Shown in pieces: positions 26,633-36,440 of a stretch of DNA of 64,000 nt (within the stretch, counting starts at the first letter, position 1; each line of letters opens with the position of its first letter). The DNA lies in contig NZ_JAAGOA010000004.1 of the NCBI RefSeq assembly GCF_010550675.1, positions 248,001 through 312,000 on the forward strand. Direction: 5' to 3'. A program made the translations under genes and the position numbers. The stretch is from Phytoactinopolyspora halotolerans. GTDB taxonomy: Bacteria; Actinomycetota; Actinomycetes; Jiangellales; Jiangellaceae. A model generated the notes under the pieces. It was not told where the DNA came from. It did not search any database and saw nothing but the letters and a program-made list of their open reading frames with translations.

Positions 26633-29179
26633 ATGGCGACCCGTACGATGACTGCATCCGCTGCCACCACGCGGTCGCGTAGTACGTCGGGTGCCCCACG
26701 AAAGCGCCCGTCGTCGCGCGGCGGCTCGACGCAGCGCACCCCGAGCCGGCGTCCTTCGGGGCGGCCGCCGGCACGGCCTGGTGCCGGTCTGCGCCTGTTC
26801 CGAGCCATCGGTCGCGGTATCCGCGCGTTGTGGATGGGTATCGCACACCTCATCGGCGGTATCGCGCGCCGGCTGGGTGGAGCCGCCCGCGACCTCCCGC
26901 AGGAGCACCGGCGGGACGGGGCCGGCCTCGCTCTGATCGGGGTGGCCGTCGTGGTGGCCGCGGTGACGTGGTGGTCGGTCTCCGGTGCTGTTCCGGAGTT
27001 CATCTACAGCGTGGTCGCCGGCGCGGTCGGCACCGGAGCGTACGCGGTGCCCATCGTCGCGGTGATGGGGGCGCTGCAACTGATGCGTCGTCCGGGCGAG
27101 AAGGGCCCGGTCGGCCGGCAGGTGTTCGGCTGGACCAGCCTGACGTTAGGGGCGCTGGGGCTGGCGCATATCGCCGGGGGAATGCCGAGGCCTGCCGACG
27201 GGGCGGATGCGCTGCAGCGTTCGGGCGGTGCACTCGGGTACATCGCGTCGACGGTGCTGGCTGACCTGCTGACCGTCTGGATCGCAGTGCCGCTGCTGAT
27301 CCTGCTGACGTTGTTCGGCGTGCTCGTGGTCACCGGCGTTCCGTTGTACGAGGTGCCGGGTTACGCCGCCGACATCTGGGACCGGGTCGCCGTCGTGCTC
27401 GGGTTCCGGCGTCCCGACGATGACGAAGGCGAGCGTCCGGTCAGCCCGCGCCGACGTAAGCAGTCCGGCCTGCCGCGGACCGACGACGAGCCATATGACT
27501 CGCCGGTCCTGAAGGAGAAGCCGAAGAAGGCATCGAAGAAGAAGACCGACGACGAGGACACCACCGAGGCGCACGACGCGGCGGGCAGCGTTGCACGTGC
27601 GGCCTCCAAGGCCGTCGTGGCGACGCCGACCGAGCCTGCCGAGGAGGTCATCGAAGATCCGCCGCCGCACTCGCCGGTGCCGCAGCGGGTCGAGCAGCTG
27701 GCGCTATCCGGCGACATCACCTATTCGCTGCCGGCCAGCGACCTGCTCCGCCAGGGGAGTCCACACAAGGCGCGTTCGGCGGCGTCGGACAGTGTGGTCG
27801 AGGCGCTGCAAGGGGTGTTCGAGCAGTTCAACATCGACGCCGAGGTGACCGGCTACTCGCGCGGCCCGACGGTGACACGGTACGAGGTTGAGCTCGGCTC
27901 GGCGGTCAAGGTGGAGAAGGTCACCGCGCTGAGCAAGAACATCTCGTATGCGGTCGCCAGTGCCGAGGTCCGGATCCTGTCGCCGATTCCGGGGAAGTCG
28001 GCCATCGGCATCGAGATCCCGAACTCGGACAAGGAGATCGTCAGCCTCGGGGATGTGCTGCGCTCGCCGGTTGCGCGCAAGGATCACCACCCGATGGTGG
28101 CCGGGCTCGGCAAGGACGTCGAGGGTGGCTTCGTCGTCGCGAACCTGGCGAAGATGCCACACCTGCTGGTGGCCGGCGCCACCGGTTCCGGTAAGTCCAG
28201 CTTCATCAACTCGATGATCACTTCGGTGCTCATGCGGGCGACGCCGGACGAGGTGCGGCTGATCATGGTCGACCCGAAGCGGGTGGAACTGTCCGCGTAC
28301 GAGGGTGTGCCGCACTTGATCACGCCCATCATCACCAACCCGAAGAAGGCCGCCGAGGCGCTGCAATGGGTCGTGCGTGAGATGGACATGCGCTATGACG
28401 ACCTCGCCCAATTCGGCTTCCGGCACGTCGACGACTTCAACAAGGCGGTGCGCGCCGGCAAGATCAAGGCACCGGAGGGCAGCGAGCGGGTGCTTTCGCC
28501 GTACCCGTACCTGCTGGTGATCGTCGACGAGCTGGCCGACCTGATGATGGTCGCGCCGCGCGACGTCGAAGACTCCGTCGTGCGGATCACCCAGCTGGCA
28601 CGTGCGGCCGGGATCCACCTGGTGCTCGCCACCCAGCGGCCGTCGGTGGATGTCGTGACCGGTCTGATCAAGGCTAACGTTCCGTCCCGGCTGGCGTTCG
28701 CCACGTCGTCGCTGGCCGACTCGCGGGTCATCCTGGATCAGCCGGGCGCGGAGAAGCTGGTCGGGCAGGGCGACGGACTGTTCCTGCCGATGGGCGCGAG
28801 CAAGACGATGCGCGTGCAGGGCGCGTGGGTGACCGAGAGCGAGATCGCGGCGGTCGTCCAGCACTGCAAGGAGCAGCTGGAGCCGACCTACCGAGAGGAC
28901 GTCACCGCACCCGCGTCGGCCAAGCGCGAGATCGACGAGGACATCGGCGACGACCTCGACCTGCTGTGCCAGGCCATCGAACTGGTGGTCAACACGCAGT
29001 TCGGTTCGACGTCGATGCTGCAGCGGAAGCTCCGCGTGGGCTTCGCCAAGGCCGGGCGGCTGATGGACCTGATGGAGAGCCGCGGCATCGTCGGGCCCTC
29101 CGAGGGCTCCAAGGCGCGCGACGTGCTGATCAAGCCCGACGATCTCGCCGAGACCTTGGCCTCGATCCGCGGCGACTAG
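26633..29179 (+). CDS. ftsK: DNA translocase FtsK/SpoIIIE
   Basis: Septal ATP-driven DNA pump that clears chromosome ends during division or sporulation. A basic N-terminus (1-50) precedes four membrane helices (about 100-245). A charged linker (250-340, with [10 protein letters not shown]) leads to the alpha/beta motor domain. Walker A GATGSGKS is at 515-522, and Walker B is [14 protein letters not shown]-terminal gamma winged helix (from about 780, containing [19 protein letters not shown]) recognises orientation sequences. At 848 residues it is full length. Confidence 0.96.
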   Translation: MATRTMTASAATTRSRSTSGAPRKRPSSRGGSTQRTPSRRPSGRPPARPGAGLRLFRAIGRGIRALWMGIAHLIGGIARRLGGAARDLPQEHRRDGAGLALIGVAVVVAAVTWWSVSGAVPEFIYSVVAGAVGTGAYAVPIVAVMGALQLMRRPGEKGPVGRQVFGWTSLTLGALGLAHIAGGMPRPADGADALQRSGGALGYIASTVLADLLTVWIAVPLLILLTLFGVLVVTGVPLYEVPGYAADIWDRVAVVLGFRRPDDDEGERPVSPRRRKQSGLPRTDDEPYDSPVLKEKPKKASKKKTDDEDTTEAHDAAGSVARAASKAVVATPTEPAEEVIEDPPPHSPVPQRVEQLALSGDITYSLPASDLLRQGSPHKARSAASDSVVEALQGVFEQFNIDAEVTGYSRGPTVTRYEVELGSAVKVEKVTALSKNISYAVASAEVRILSPIPGKSAIGIEIPNSDKEIVSLGDVLRSPVARKDHHPMVAGLGKDVEGGFVVANLAKMPHLLVAGATGSGKSSFINSMITSVLMRATPDEVRLIMVDPKRVELSAYEGVPHLITPIITNPKKAAEALQWVVREMDMRYDDLAQFGFRHVDDFNKAVRAGKIKAPEGSERVLSPYPYLLVIVDELADLMMVAPRDVEDSVVRITQLARAAGIHLVLATQRPSVDVVTGLIKANVPSRLAFATSSLADSRVILDQPGAEKLVGQGDGLFLPMGASKTMRVQGAWVTESEIAAVVQHCKEQLEPTYREDVTAPASAKREIDEDIGDDLDLLCQAIELVVNTQFGSTSMLQRKLRVGFAKAGRLMDLMESRGIVGPSEGSKARDVLIKPDDLAETLASIRGD

Positions 29180-29209
29180 TTAGCGCAGGTGGGCCGATCT
29201 CCGTCGTGA

Positions 29210-29223
29210 GCGGGTGCACCCGC
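29210..29223. terminator. Short perfect palindrome after ftsK
   Basis: GCGGGTGCACCCGC lies 31 bases after the ftsK stop. It could form a small hairpin; no U-run follows. Confidence 0.35.
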
Positions 29224-29275
29224 GTTCCGAAGGCGACCGGTGTCCTTTTCAGCTCCCAGCCGACGGTGCACGATA

Positions 29276-29905
29276 GTGAACGTGCACCGGAAGACCGCGA
29301 TCCAATGGCTGCGTACCGTCGCCGAACAATGCCCCCGTGCGAACGCGTTGTCGGATGAGCAGCCGCTGTTGCTCGCCGCCTACGCGTTCGGCGACGTCCT
29401 GGAACCTGCGGCGACCGATTTCGACGTCGTCGAGGTCGCCTTCGTCCTCGACCTGCCCGCCGAGTCCCTGCCGTGGAATGTGCGGCCGCCTCGGGAGACA
29501 GGTTGGCTCAACCATGTGTTCCGGCTGGATCGTGTTCCGGTCGGGTGGTGCCTGCGGCCCGCGGAGTGGCCGGTGTGGAACCACCGCATTCGACGGCCGC
29601 TGCGCATCTGGTCGGTTGACGGCACGGACGCCAAGGCGTTGGACGCTCTGGCGCGGGGAGGCGCCGAAGCGCACCGTCTTCCCGAGCCGTCCGATGGGGA
29701 AGCCTCGGCACAGCTCGAGGTCGAGATCGCTTGTGGCGAAGCTCACCTTCGTCGTGTGAAGGATTCCTACTGGGAGCGCGGCTGGCGATCCGAGCATAGA
29801 GGAAGCGGCTACTACCCGGAGCATCACCTGTGGGACGCCGTCGCCGGTTATGTCGAACTCCTCGACGAAAAGCGCCGACGTGAGGGCGCATCCGCCGCTT
29901 CATGA
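29276..29905 (+). CDS. Conserved protein of unknown function
   Basis: 209 residues if translation begins at GTG 29276 (VNVHRKTAIQWLRTVAEQC); the frame is open to 29240. I do not recognise a characterised family. The segment LLLAAYAFGDVLEPAATDFDVVEVAFVLDLP has the spacing of a minimal nucleotidyltransferase core (GD, then D-x-D-x-x-E-like), but this is weak. The C-terminal part (VKDSYWERGWRSEHRGSG) is rich in Arg and aromatic residues. No signal peptide or membrane helix. It stands alone after ftsK. Confidence 0.6.
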   Translation: MNVHRKTAIQWLRTVAEQCPRANALSDEQPLLLAAYAFGDVLEPAATDFDVVEVAFVLDLPAESLPWNVRPPRETGWLNHVFRLDRVPVGWCLRPAEWPVWNHRIRRPLRIWSVDGTDAKALDALARGGAEAHRLPEPSDGEASAQLEVEIACGEAHLRRVKDSYWERGWRSEHRGSGYYPEHHLWDAVAGYVELLDEKRRREGASAAS

Positions 29906-30044
29906 GTAGGTAGCCCCCGTCGTCGCGTACGTGGCCGTGAGGTGCGCCGGCGCGCATACGTGGCGGCGTCGCTTACGAGGCCTCGCATGCGGGGCGGCGT
30001 CGAGGGTAGCGGCGCGTCGTGAGGCGCGTCGCCGGCGAGTTGAT

Positions 30045-30136
30045 CATGGTGCGCTGAATGATCGCTGGAATGCGATTTCCTAGCTGATTCGACGTGTAGT
30101 CAGCGCACCATGCGTGAGCACCCGGCGCACCATGCC
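30045..30136 (-). repeat. Family D palindromic element, copy D1
   Basis: The outer pair is CATGGTGCGCTGA and TCAGCGCACCATG (30045-30112), followed by an extra half-unit GGCGCACCATGCC ending at 30136. The half-unit is on the right, so this copy is inverted relative to D2 and D3. The centre shares words with the other copies, such as GGAATGCG. Confidence 0.88.
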
Positions 30137-30253
30137 GGGGATGTAAGGCGACACGGGACACGGCCGTGGTCACTCGCAGGTGGTGATGGCTCTCGCGTCG
30201 CCGCCCCTCGGTGACCATCGCGCAGGCCCGCCGAATTCGCCCACGGCCGATGC

Positions 30254-30286
30254 TGTGGAAAACATGTGGATGGCCTGTGGATAGCG
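30254..30286 (+). promoter_or_regulatory. Three 11-bp direct repeats of TGTGGA
   Basis: TGTGGA begins at 30254, 30265 and 30276, so the boxes fall on the same helix face. They read TGTGGAAAACA, TGTGGATGGCC and TGTGGATAGCG. Two match actinobacterial DnaA-box variants (TGTGGATRR). They end 39 bases before the AbiEi-like start, so an operator is likely. Confidence 0.65.
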
Positions 30287-30325
30287 AGTCGACGAAAGAG
30301 GGATCTTGGCGCATGATCGTCGACT

Positions 30326-31282
30326 GTGATCGGTGTTGAAGGCGTCCACAAGGTCGCGGATCTACTCCGCGGCGGCATGACACGGTCCGCGATCGCGCAT
30401 GCGCTCCGCACCGGCCGCCTGGTACGGGTGCGTCGCGGGGTCTATTGCGAAAGCGCCGTGTGGGATCGAAGCGCGAGTTCACCGGTCCGCCGGCACGCCA
30501 TCGAGATCCACGCTGCGCTGCTGGCCATGGGCAAGCGCGGATGGGCGAGCGGCTACTCGGCCGCGTTGCTCCTGAGATTGCCGACACCGAAGGGAGAACC
30601 GTCCGACGTCGAGCTCTCGTTTCCCAGACGTACGCAGAGCCGTCGGTCCTATCCCGGGCTGCGTGTCCGGGCGGCGACCGTGGTGGAAGGCGACGTCGTG
30701 GCGATCGACGGCGTGCCGGTGACGTCTCCGACGAGGACCGCACTCGATCTTGGCCGTAACCGGGGTTTCGCCGCCGGCTTGATCGTGGCCGACGCGGCAC
30801 TGCGGCGTGAACTCACCACATCACGTCAGCTCGAAGAAGCGGCGCGGCGGATGAGCGGGTGGCGGGGCGGGTCGAACGTGCGTCTGGTTGCGGAGCACGC
30901 GTCGGGCATGCGTGAGTCTCCTGGTGAATCGCTGTCTTTCGCCGCTTTCGTCGACGCCGGGATCCCGTTGCCGGAGTGCAATGTGTGGGTCGTCGATGAA
31001 GGGCCATCCGGCATCCGCTCGGATTTTCTCTGGCGCGCACATCGGCTCGTGGGCGAGGTCGACGGGTACGTCAAGTACCGTGATCCGCTCTGGAGCCCGA
31101 GAGATCATGTGCTCGTCAACGAGAAGAAGCGCCAATTGCGCATTGAGGAAGCCGGCCTCGTCGTCGTGCGTTGGACTCCGACCGAGATTATGCACCAGCC
31201 GGAGGTGGTGCTCGAGCGGATCGTCCGACAGTCGCACGTCGCCGCGAGCATGTACGGCGTGCCGCCATTGTCGTGGGGCTAG
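30326..31282 (+). CDS. AbiEi-like antitoxin-domain protein with C-terminal nuclease-like fold
   Basis: 318 residues, GTG start. Residues 1-55 form an AbiEi-type winged helix (GMTRSAIAHALRTGRLVRVRRGVY). The middle part (VVAIDGVPVTSPTRTALDLGR) is typical of this family. The C-terminal 100 residues resemble the DUF559/very-short-patch-repair endonuclease fold: RSDFLWRAHRLVGEVDGYVKY, then EKKRQLRIEEAGLVVVRWT. Such orphan proteins are frequent in actinobacteria. No AbiEii-type nucleotidyltransferase toxin is next to it, so calling it a toxin-antitoxin system would go too far. It is flanked on both sides by family D palindromes. Confidence 0.78.
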   Translation: MIGVEGVHKVADLLRGGMTRSAIAHALRTGRLVRVRRGVYCESAVWDRSASSPVRRHAIEIHAALLAMGKRGWASGYSAALLLRLPTPKGEPSDVELSFPRRTQSRRSYPGLRVRAATVVEGDVVAIDGVPVTSPTRTALDLGRNRGFAAGLIVADAALRRELTTSRQLEEAARRMSGWRGGSNVRLVAEHASGMRESPGESLSFAAFVDAGIPLPECNVWVVDEGPSGIRSDFLWRAHRLVGEVDGYVKYRDPLWSPRDHVLVNEKKRQLRIEEAGLVVVRWTPTEIMHQPEVVLERIVRQSHVAASMYGVPPLSWG

Positions 31283-31664
31283 CGGGCGCTGTCGGCGTGC
31301 TGCGTCGCAGTCGTAGCACGAGCATCCTGTGTCGAAGGGACGGCCCGCCGCTGCCTCGCTCTCTGTATCGCCCGGTTTGGGGCGTGCGGCTGCGAGCGTT
31401 TCGTCCGTGCCGATGCGTACATATGGCGTGGACGTGCGCATGCTGGCGCCGTGTGCGGCGATGGGGCGTGGAGATGAGCGGGCATGGTGCGGCGATTGCA
31501 CATGCATGGTGCGCTGGGTACACGCGAGAACGGCGAGGAATGCGCTTGCTGGCGATCACTCAACGCACCATGCGCGGGTCGGCAGCGGTACGAATCGGGC
31601 GACGACGTACGCGATGCGCGCTCACGTGGGAGCGTGCGCCCTTGAGAGAGAAGGGCGAGTACCG
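31283..31664. other. Intergenic region between the AbiEi-like gene and VOC gene
   Basis: 382 bp without a supported gene. The main content is the family D2 element at 31481-31573. The rest is low-complexity GC-rich sequence with recurring TGTGCGGCG-like words. Confidence 0.6.
31481..31573 (+). repeat. Family D palindromic element, copy D2
   Basis: A half-unit GGCATGGTGCGGCG precedes the full palindrome GCATGGTGCGCTG...CAACGCACCATGC. The same layout occurs at 63713 and, inverted, at 30045. The central part is not symmetric and includes GGAATGCG and CTGGCGATCACT words shared with D1. Confidence 0.88.
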
Positions 31665-32042
31665 TCAAGAGAGCAGCTGAGCGGCGATGATGACGTTGCC
31701 GTACAGGTCGCGGAAGTGCAGCGAGCGGCTGTGCGCGTCTTCCTGATCGGCCCAGATCTCCACGTCGTGGGTCATCAGGGTACTGCGCACCGTGTCGAGG
31801 TCGTCCGTGTAGAGCACGAGCAGGGGTTGGTCACCGCTCTGCTGACCGATGCGGGCGTCGTCGTGCTCGGGCATCAGCCACAGGCCGACACCGTCCTGGC
31901 CGGGCACACCGATGTGCAGGTAGCGATATCCGCCGATGGTCTGGTCGTGAAGAACCGTGAGCCCCAGCACGTCGCGGTAAAAGGCGAGTGCCTCCTCTTG
32001 ATCCTTGACGAGCACCACCACACGGCCGATTCCGCTGAACAC
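31665..32042 (-). CDS. VOC (glyoxalase/bleomycin resistance) family protein
   Basis: 125-residue single-domain vicinal-oxygen-chelate protein. It has the two beta-alpha-beta-beta-beta modules: GRVVVLVKDQEEALAFYRDVLGL, and LLVLYTDDLDTVRSTLMTHDV ending in the FRDLYGNVI strand. It starts with GTG at 32042. Such proteins bind a metal and act in glyoxalase, dioxygenase or drug-binding roles; the sequence does not decide which. It is divergent from the SARP gene. Confidence 0.88.
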   Translation of the reverse strand: MFSGIGRVVVLVKDQEEALAFYRDVLGLTVLHDQTIGGYRYLHIGVPGQDGVGLWLMPEHDDARIGQQSGDQPLLVLYTDDLDTVRSTLMTHDVEIWADQEDAHSRSLHFRDLYGNVIIAAQLLS

Positions 32043-32259
32043 CGAGCACCTCGCTGAGTCATTGAGTCGGATGCCGCAGCGCGACGCACGGCCGCGCTAC
32101 GAAGGATCTGATCTACCGTACGTAACCGTATCCGCCGGGACCGACAGGGACCGTGGGTCCGCGCTGCGTGCGGCCGCCGCGGACGCTGATGGCTGCAGTG
32201 CTGTCGAGAGTTGTATCCGCGGTGCGGGCGTGCAGCCGTGGCTTCCGTAGCCTGGGGTC

Positions 32260-35200
32260 GTGCGATTCGAGGTGCTAGGTCCGCTGGCGGTGTGGACCGA
32301 CGCGGGCGAGCGGGTGACGGTTCCCGGGCGCAAGGTACGGGCGCTCTTGGCCGATCTGCTGGTCCACGAAGGACGAGCGGTGTCGGTCGATCGCTTGGTG
32401 GAGGATCTGTGGGGCGACGCCGCGCCCGCTGATCCCTCGGCCGCGTTACACGTGCGGGTGTCGCAACTGCGCCGGGCCCTGGCCAACGCTGAGCCGGGCG
32501 GCCGGGAACTGGTGGCGTCCCGACCTCCCGGATACGCGCTTCACGCCGGACAGGATGCCCTCGACGTGGCACGGTTCGGAGCCCTGATCAGCCAGGCGCA
32601 GACCGCCGACGGTCCGCGGGCGCGGGCAGGGTTCTTGAGCGAGGCGCTGGGCCTCTGGCGCGGGTCGGCGTTGGCCGATTTCGCCGACGACGAGTTCGCG
32701 CGCGCCGCCGTGGCCAGATGGGAAGAACAGCGGCTGGCGGCCATCGAGGCGTACGCCGAGGCCCGCCTGGAGCTGGGCGAGCACCGGGAACTGGTCGGTG
32801 AGCTGAGCGTACAGGTGAGCGCGCATCCGTATCGGGAGCGGCTGCGCGCGGCTCACATGCGCGCCCTGCACCGCGCGGGACGGACGACTGAGGCGCTGGA
32901 CAGCTTCCAGGAGCTGCGGCACCGGCTGGCCGAGGAACTCGGCCTCGACCCGGGTGCCGAGCTGGACGCGCTGCACCAGGCGATCTTGTCCGGTGACCCG
33001 TCCGAGGACGCCCCGGCGCCGGCGCCGCGGCCGGTCAGACCCGCCACCAACCTGCCCGCCCCGATGACCGAGCTGGTCGGCCGGGAACATGCCGTCCAAC
33101 GGGTTCGCGAGTCGCTGTCCGCCAGCAGGCTGGTCACGGTGACCGGCCCCGGCGGCGTCGGCAAGACGAGCGTGGTGCTCGCGGTGGCGCGGAGCCTCGT
33201 CGAGGCCTATCCGGACGGCGTCCGGTTGGTTGACTTGACCACGTGGGACGGCACCGGTGATGCGGCCGAGCCGGTCCTCGCCGTGTTGGCCGTACCGGAC
33301 GCTCCGGGCGGTACGCAGTCGGCGCGGGACCGGCTGGTGGACACGCTGCACGAACGGCACATGCTGCTGGTGCTGGACAACTGCGAACACGTCCTCGGCC
33401 CCGTGGCAGAGCTGGTCGGATCCCTGCTGCCGACCGCGCCCGGCATTCGGGTGCTGGCCACCAGCCGGGAACCGCTGCGCCTGCGCGGCGAGGTGCGTTG
33501 GGAACTTCCGCCGCTGGACATTCCGGCGACCGACGACGCGGGCCGGCTGGCGCAGTCTCCCGCCGTCCGGCTCTTCCTGGAGCGTGCCGGACTGCCGCAG
33601 GACCCAGAACCAGCGACGGCCGCCGGCGCGGCGGAAGTGTGTCGCCGGCTGGACGGCATCCCGCTGGCGCTGGAACTGGCCGCGGCCCGGGTACCCGCTC
33701 TCGGGGTCACCGAACTGGCCGCCAGGCTCAACGTGCCGCAGGATCGATTCGGACTGCTGGGTTCCGGCCCGCGTGATGCTCCCGCGCGGCAACGCACCCT
33801 GGCTGCGGTGATCGACTGGAGCTGGCAGCTGCTGACCGAGCCCGAGCGCAGACTGCTGCGTCGCCTGGCGGTGCACTCCGGCGGATGCACTCTGGCAGCG
33901 GCGGAGGAGGTATGCGCGGATGACCCGACTGCCGGGGTCGGGGACGCAGCCTCGGGCGTCGGGGTCGGGGACGCAGCCTCGGGCGCCGGGGTCGGGGCCG
34001 GGGCCGGGGTCGCAGCGTCGGGCGATAGGACTGGCGACGCGGCGACGCGCGAGGAGATCCGTCCACGCGACGTACTCGACGTATTGGCCGGGCTTGTGGA
34101 CCGTTCGCTCGTCGCGCGCGGCGAGGGACCGAGGTTCCGGTTGCTGGAGTCGGTCGCGGCGTTCTGCCTGGATCAGCTGCGCGAAGCCGGTGAAGAGGAG
34201 GCGGTGCGGCGCCGGCACGCCGACCACTACCTGGCCCTGGCGGAGCAGGCCGATGCCCACCTGCGCGGGCCTGATCAGGGCGAGTGGCTGCGCCGGCTGG
34301 ACGCCGAGACGGCGAACCTGCGCGCGGCCATGGACACGTTCCGCCGCACCGAGGCGGCCGAGCCGGCCCTGCGGCTGGCCGGGGCGCTCGTCTGGTACCG
34401 GCTGCTGCGTGGTCGGCTGACGGAGGCACGCCGGGATCTGGTCGAGGCGTTGGCCGTGGGCGGCACGGTGCCGGCGACGCTGCGCGCCCGGATGGAGGCC
34501 TGGTGCGCGGGCTTGGCGATCCGGCAACGGCAGGCGGGACCGGAGCGGGTGGCCGAGGTATTGCGGCTCTTTGACGAGGCGGACGAGCCAGGAGCCGACG
34601 TCCAGCCGGACTGGGCGGTGGCGCGTGCCCGGGCGGAGTGGTTCCTGGCGGCGTCGGTCATCGACTTCGGCGACACGACGGTGACCGGGGAGTTGCTGGA
34701 GCGGTCGCTGGAGATGTTCCGATCCACGGGAGACCGGTGGGGTGAGGCGGCGGTGCTGAGCAGCCGCGCCATGCTCGCCCATATGCGCGGCGACACGGCC
34801 GCGCTGGAGCACGACGCTCGCCGCAGCGCCCGGTTCTTCGGCGAGCTGGGCGACGACTGGGGGGTCCTGCAGGCCACCGACTGGTTGATCGGCTTGGCCG
34901 ACCTGACCGGCGATCACGCCGAGGCGGCCCGGCTGAGCCGGGACGGTCTGCTGATCGCGGAGAAGCTGGGGCTGTGGTCCGATGTGGCCAACCGGTTCGG
35001 GTGGCTGGCCTGGATATCGGTGCAGCTGGGCGACTATGCCGACGCGGAGACGTACGCGGAGCAGGGCCGACAGCTCGCCGCCCAACAGGGTGAACGCGTG
35101 ACGGAGGTGTTCGTGACGATCAGCCTGGCGTTCGCCGCCCGTCGCGCGGGTGCGTTGGACCGGGCGGAGGAGCGTCTGCTGTGGCTGCTGGATTCCGCCC

Positions 35201-35613
35201 GGCAGCAGCAGAGCGCAGGGAGCGATCCTCCGTATCTGTCGATGGTGCTGGTGGAACTGGGGCTGCTGGCCGGGCTGCGGGGTGACACGGCGACGGCGCT
35301 GGCTCGGCATCGGGAGGGCTTCGACGTCTGCGCCGCTCAGGGATCGGCACGCGGCATGTCGTGGGCGCTGGCGGCCGCTGCCGACCCCCTGTGCCAGGAC
35401 GGCCGGGCGGACCGGGCCGCGCGGGCGCTGGGCACGGCCGATGCCGCGCTGGGGGACGCCGAGCTCCCGCTGTCGGCATCGGACCGTGACGAGTTGGCCC
35501 GGATCACCGCCGCCGTGCGCGCTGCCGAGCCCGACTTCGCCGCGCAGTTCGCTCGCGGCCGGGAGCTGACGCCCGAGCAGGCCCGGCCCCTCCTGGATGC
35601 GGACCGGGCCTGA
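32260..35613 (+). CDS. SARP-type (AfsR-like) regulator with BTAD, NB-ARC and TPR regions
   Basis: 1117-residue transcription regulator. An OmpR-like DNA-binding domain (residues 1-95, VPGRKVRALLADLLVHEGRAV region) is followed by a bacterial transcriptional activation domain (about 97-245). An NB-ARC ATPase follows: P-loop TGPGGVGKTS (295-304), LLVLDNCEHV and LATSREPLRLRGE. The C-terminal half (from about 640) is helical TPR-like repeat. Proteins of this plan in Streptomyces control secondary metabolism, but no biosynthetic cluster is visible here. An insertion of 9-residue repeats (GDAASGVGV-like) interrupts residues 559-588. Start GTG at 32260. Confidence 0.93.
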   Translation: MRFEVLGPLAVWTDAGERVTVPGRKVRALLADLLVHEGRAVSVDRLVEDLWGDAAPADPSAALHVRVSQLRRALANAEPGGRELVASRPPGYALHAGQDALDVARFGALISQAQTADGPRARAGFLSEALGLWRGSALADFADDEFARAAVARWEEQRLAAIEAYAEARLELGEHRELVGELSVQVSAHPYRERLRAAHMRALHRAGRTTEALDSFQELRHRLAEELGLDPGAELDALHQAILSGDPSEDAPAPAPRPVRPATNLPAPMTELVGREHAVQRVRESLSASRLVTVTGPGGVGKTSVVLAVARSLVEAYPDGVRLVDLTTWDGTGDAAEPVLAVLAVPDAPGGTQSARDRLVDTLHERHMLLVLDNCEHVLGPVAELVGSLLPTAPGIRVLATSREPLRLRGEVRWELPPLDIPATDDAGRLAQSPAVRLFLERAGLPQDPEPATAAGAAEVCRRLDGIPLALELAAARVPALGVTELAARLNVPQDRFGLLGSGPRDAPARQRTLAAVIDWSWQLLTEPERRLLRRLAVHSGGCTLAAAEEVCADDPTAGVGDAASGVGVGDAASGAGVGAGAGVAASGDRTGDAATREEIRPRDVLDVLAGLVDRSLVARGEGPRFRLLESVAAFCLDQLREAGEEEAVRRRHADHYLALAEQADAHLRGPDQGEWLRRLDAETANLRAAMDTFRRTEAAEPALRLAGALVWYRLLRGRLTEARRDLVEALAVGGTVPATLRARMEAWCAGLAIRQRQAGPERVAEVLRLFDEADEPGADVQPDWAVARARAEWFLAASVIDFGDTTVTGELLERSLEMFRSTGDRWGEAAVLSSRAMLAHMRGDTAALEHDARRSARFFGELGDDWGVLQATDWLIGLADLTGDHAEAARLSRDGLLIAEKLGLWSDVANRFGWLAWISVQLGDYADAETYAEQGRQLAAQQGERVTEVFVTISLAFAARRAGALDRAEERLLWLLDSARQQQSAGSDPPYLSMVLVELGLLAGLRGDTATALARHREGFDVCAAQGSARGMSWALAAAADPLCQDGRADRAARALGTADAALGDAELPLSASDRDELARITAAVRAAEPDFAAQFARGRELTPEQARPLLDADRA
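33934..34021 (+). repeat. 27-bp minisatellite inside the SARP regulator
   Basis: Units containing GGGGACGCAGCCTCGGGCG repeat with 27-bp period, then degrade into GGGGCC repeats. They encode a Gly/Val/Ala-rich flexible insertion after the NB-ARC domain. The period keeps the frame. Confidence 0.85.
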
Positions 35614-35624
35614 CTCGTGGTCAT

Positions 35625-35648
35625 GTGAGCTGTACGGTGACGGCTCAC
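35625..35648. terminator. Hairpin between convergent SARP and RibD-like genes
   Basis: GTGAGC pairs with GCTCAC around 12 bases that allow further partial pairing. It starts 12 bases after the SARP stop and overlaps the stop of the convergent gene, so it may terminate both. Confidence 0.5.
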
Positions 35649-36217
35649 TTCGGGACGTACACGTGGACGACGATGCCGGAGGCGAACTGGTTCACGTCGG
35701 CCAGCTTCAGGTGTGTGGTGTCGAAACCGGCGCCCTCGAACAGGTGCTTGCCGGCCCCGACGATCACCGGGAAGTACCAGAAGTGGAACTCATCCACCAG
35801 GCCGTGCTCGACCAGGGTGCGGTCGAGTTCCCCGGTGCCCCACTTGAGGATGTTCTCGCCGGGCTGCTCCTTGAGCTTGGCGATCTCCTCAGCGACGTCG
35901 CCTTGAAGGAGACTGGCATTCCAGGTCGTCTCGCTCGGTTCGAGGGTCCGGGAGGCGACGTACTTGGGCATGTTGTTCATCCGGTCGGCGAACTCGCCGT
36001 CCCGCGACGACCATGCCTCGGCGAACCCTTCGTACGTCACTCGGCCCAGCAGCAGCGCGTCGGCCGAGTACACCAGCTTCGCGGCGTAGCTGCCGTGGTC
36101 CTCGTCCCAGTACGGCTGGCCCCAGTGCTGCGGCTCCGCCCGGGAGGCGGTGGACGGGCGAGTGTCGTCGATGATGCCATCCATGGACACGAACGTCGAC
36201 TCGATGATCTTGCGCAT
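35645..36217 (-). CDS. Dihydrofolate reductase family protein (RibD C-terminal type)
   Basis: 190 residues of the RibD/DHFR superfamily. It starts RKIIESTFVSMDGII, with the nucleotide-contact region LLLGRVTYEGFAEAW and the later ILKWGTGELDRTLVEHGLVDEFHFW, which match small stand-alone reductases often annotated YyaP/YwjB-like. ATG at 36217 has AAGGAGCGG upstream; the frame's open extension to 36334 is non-coding. It is not a folate-pathway DHFR. Substrate unknown. Confidence 0.88.
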   Translation of the reverse strand: MRKIIESTFVSMDGIIDDTRPSTASRAEPQHWGQPYWDEDHGSYAAKLVYSADALLLGRVTYEGFAEAWSSRDGEFADRMNNMPKYVASRTLEPSETTWNASLLQGDVAEEIAKLKEQPGENILKWGTGELDRTLVEHGLVDEFHFWYFPVIVGAGKHLFEGAGFDTTHLKLADVNQFASGIVVHVYVPK

Positions 36218-36440
36218 GATTCCGCTCCTTCTGATCGCTGTGCCGGTGGTCGTCGTGCTCCCGGCTTGGTGATTCCAGACTGCCGGGCCGACCTTACGGT
36301 TTCCTTTAGATCGCCCTACCGGCGGCGATGTCAAGCGGCAAGGGAGGCAGGCGGCGGGGTAAGGAGGCCGGGGCGGGTGACGGCGGGCGTACGTCGCGGC
36401 GTCGTCGGATCGTCCGCGGAGGCGGTACCCTTGGGTTTCG

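Larger units (their letters stand above)
29906..30325. other. Intergenic region upstream of the AbiEi-like gene
   Basis: 420 bp with no gene. It contains GCGTCG-rich low-complexity sequence, the family D1 palindrome (30045-30136) and three TGTGGA direct repeats with exact 11-bp spacing (30254-30286). Confidence 0.7.

Noticed and set aside
29276-29905. Nucleotidyltransferase (MNT-like) toxin or antitoxin
   Set aside because: The GD...D-x-D pattern is incomplete and no partner gene is present; left as unknown.
30326-31282. Complete AbiE toxin-antitoxin system
   Set aside because: No AbiEii nucleotidyltransferase toxin gene is adjacent; only the AbiEi-like part is present.
32446-35310. 954-codon open frame on the minus strand
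   Set aside because: It is antisense to the SARP regulator, with no recognisable domain.
32260-35613. Pathway-specific regulator of a nearby antibiotic cluster
   Set aside because: No polyketide, peptide or terpene biosynthesis genes are in the window.
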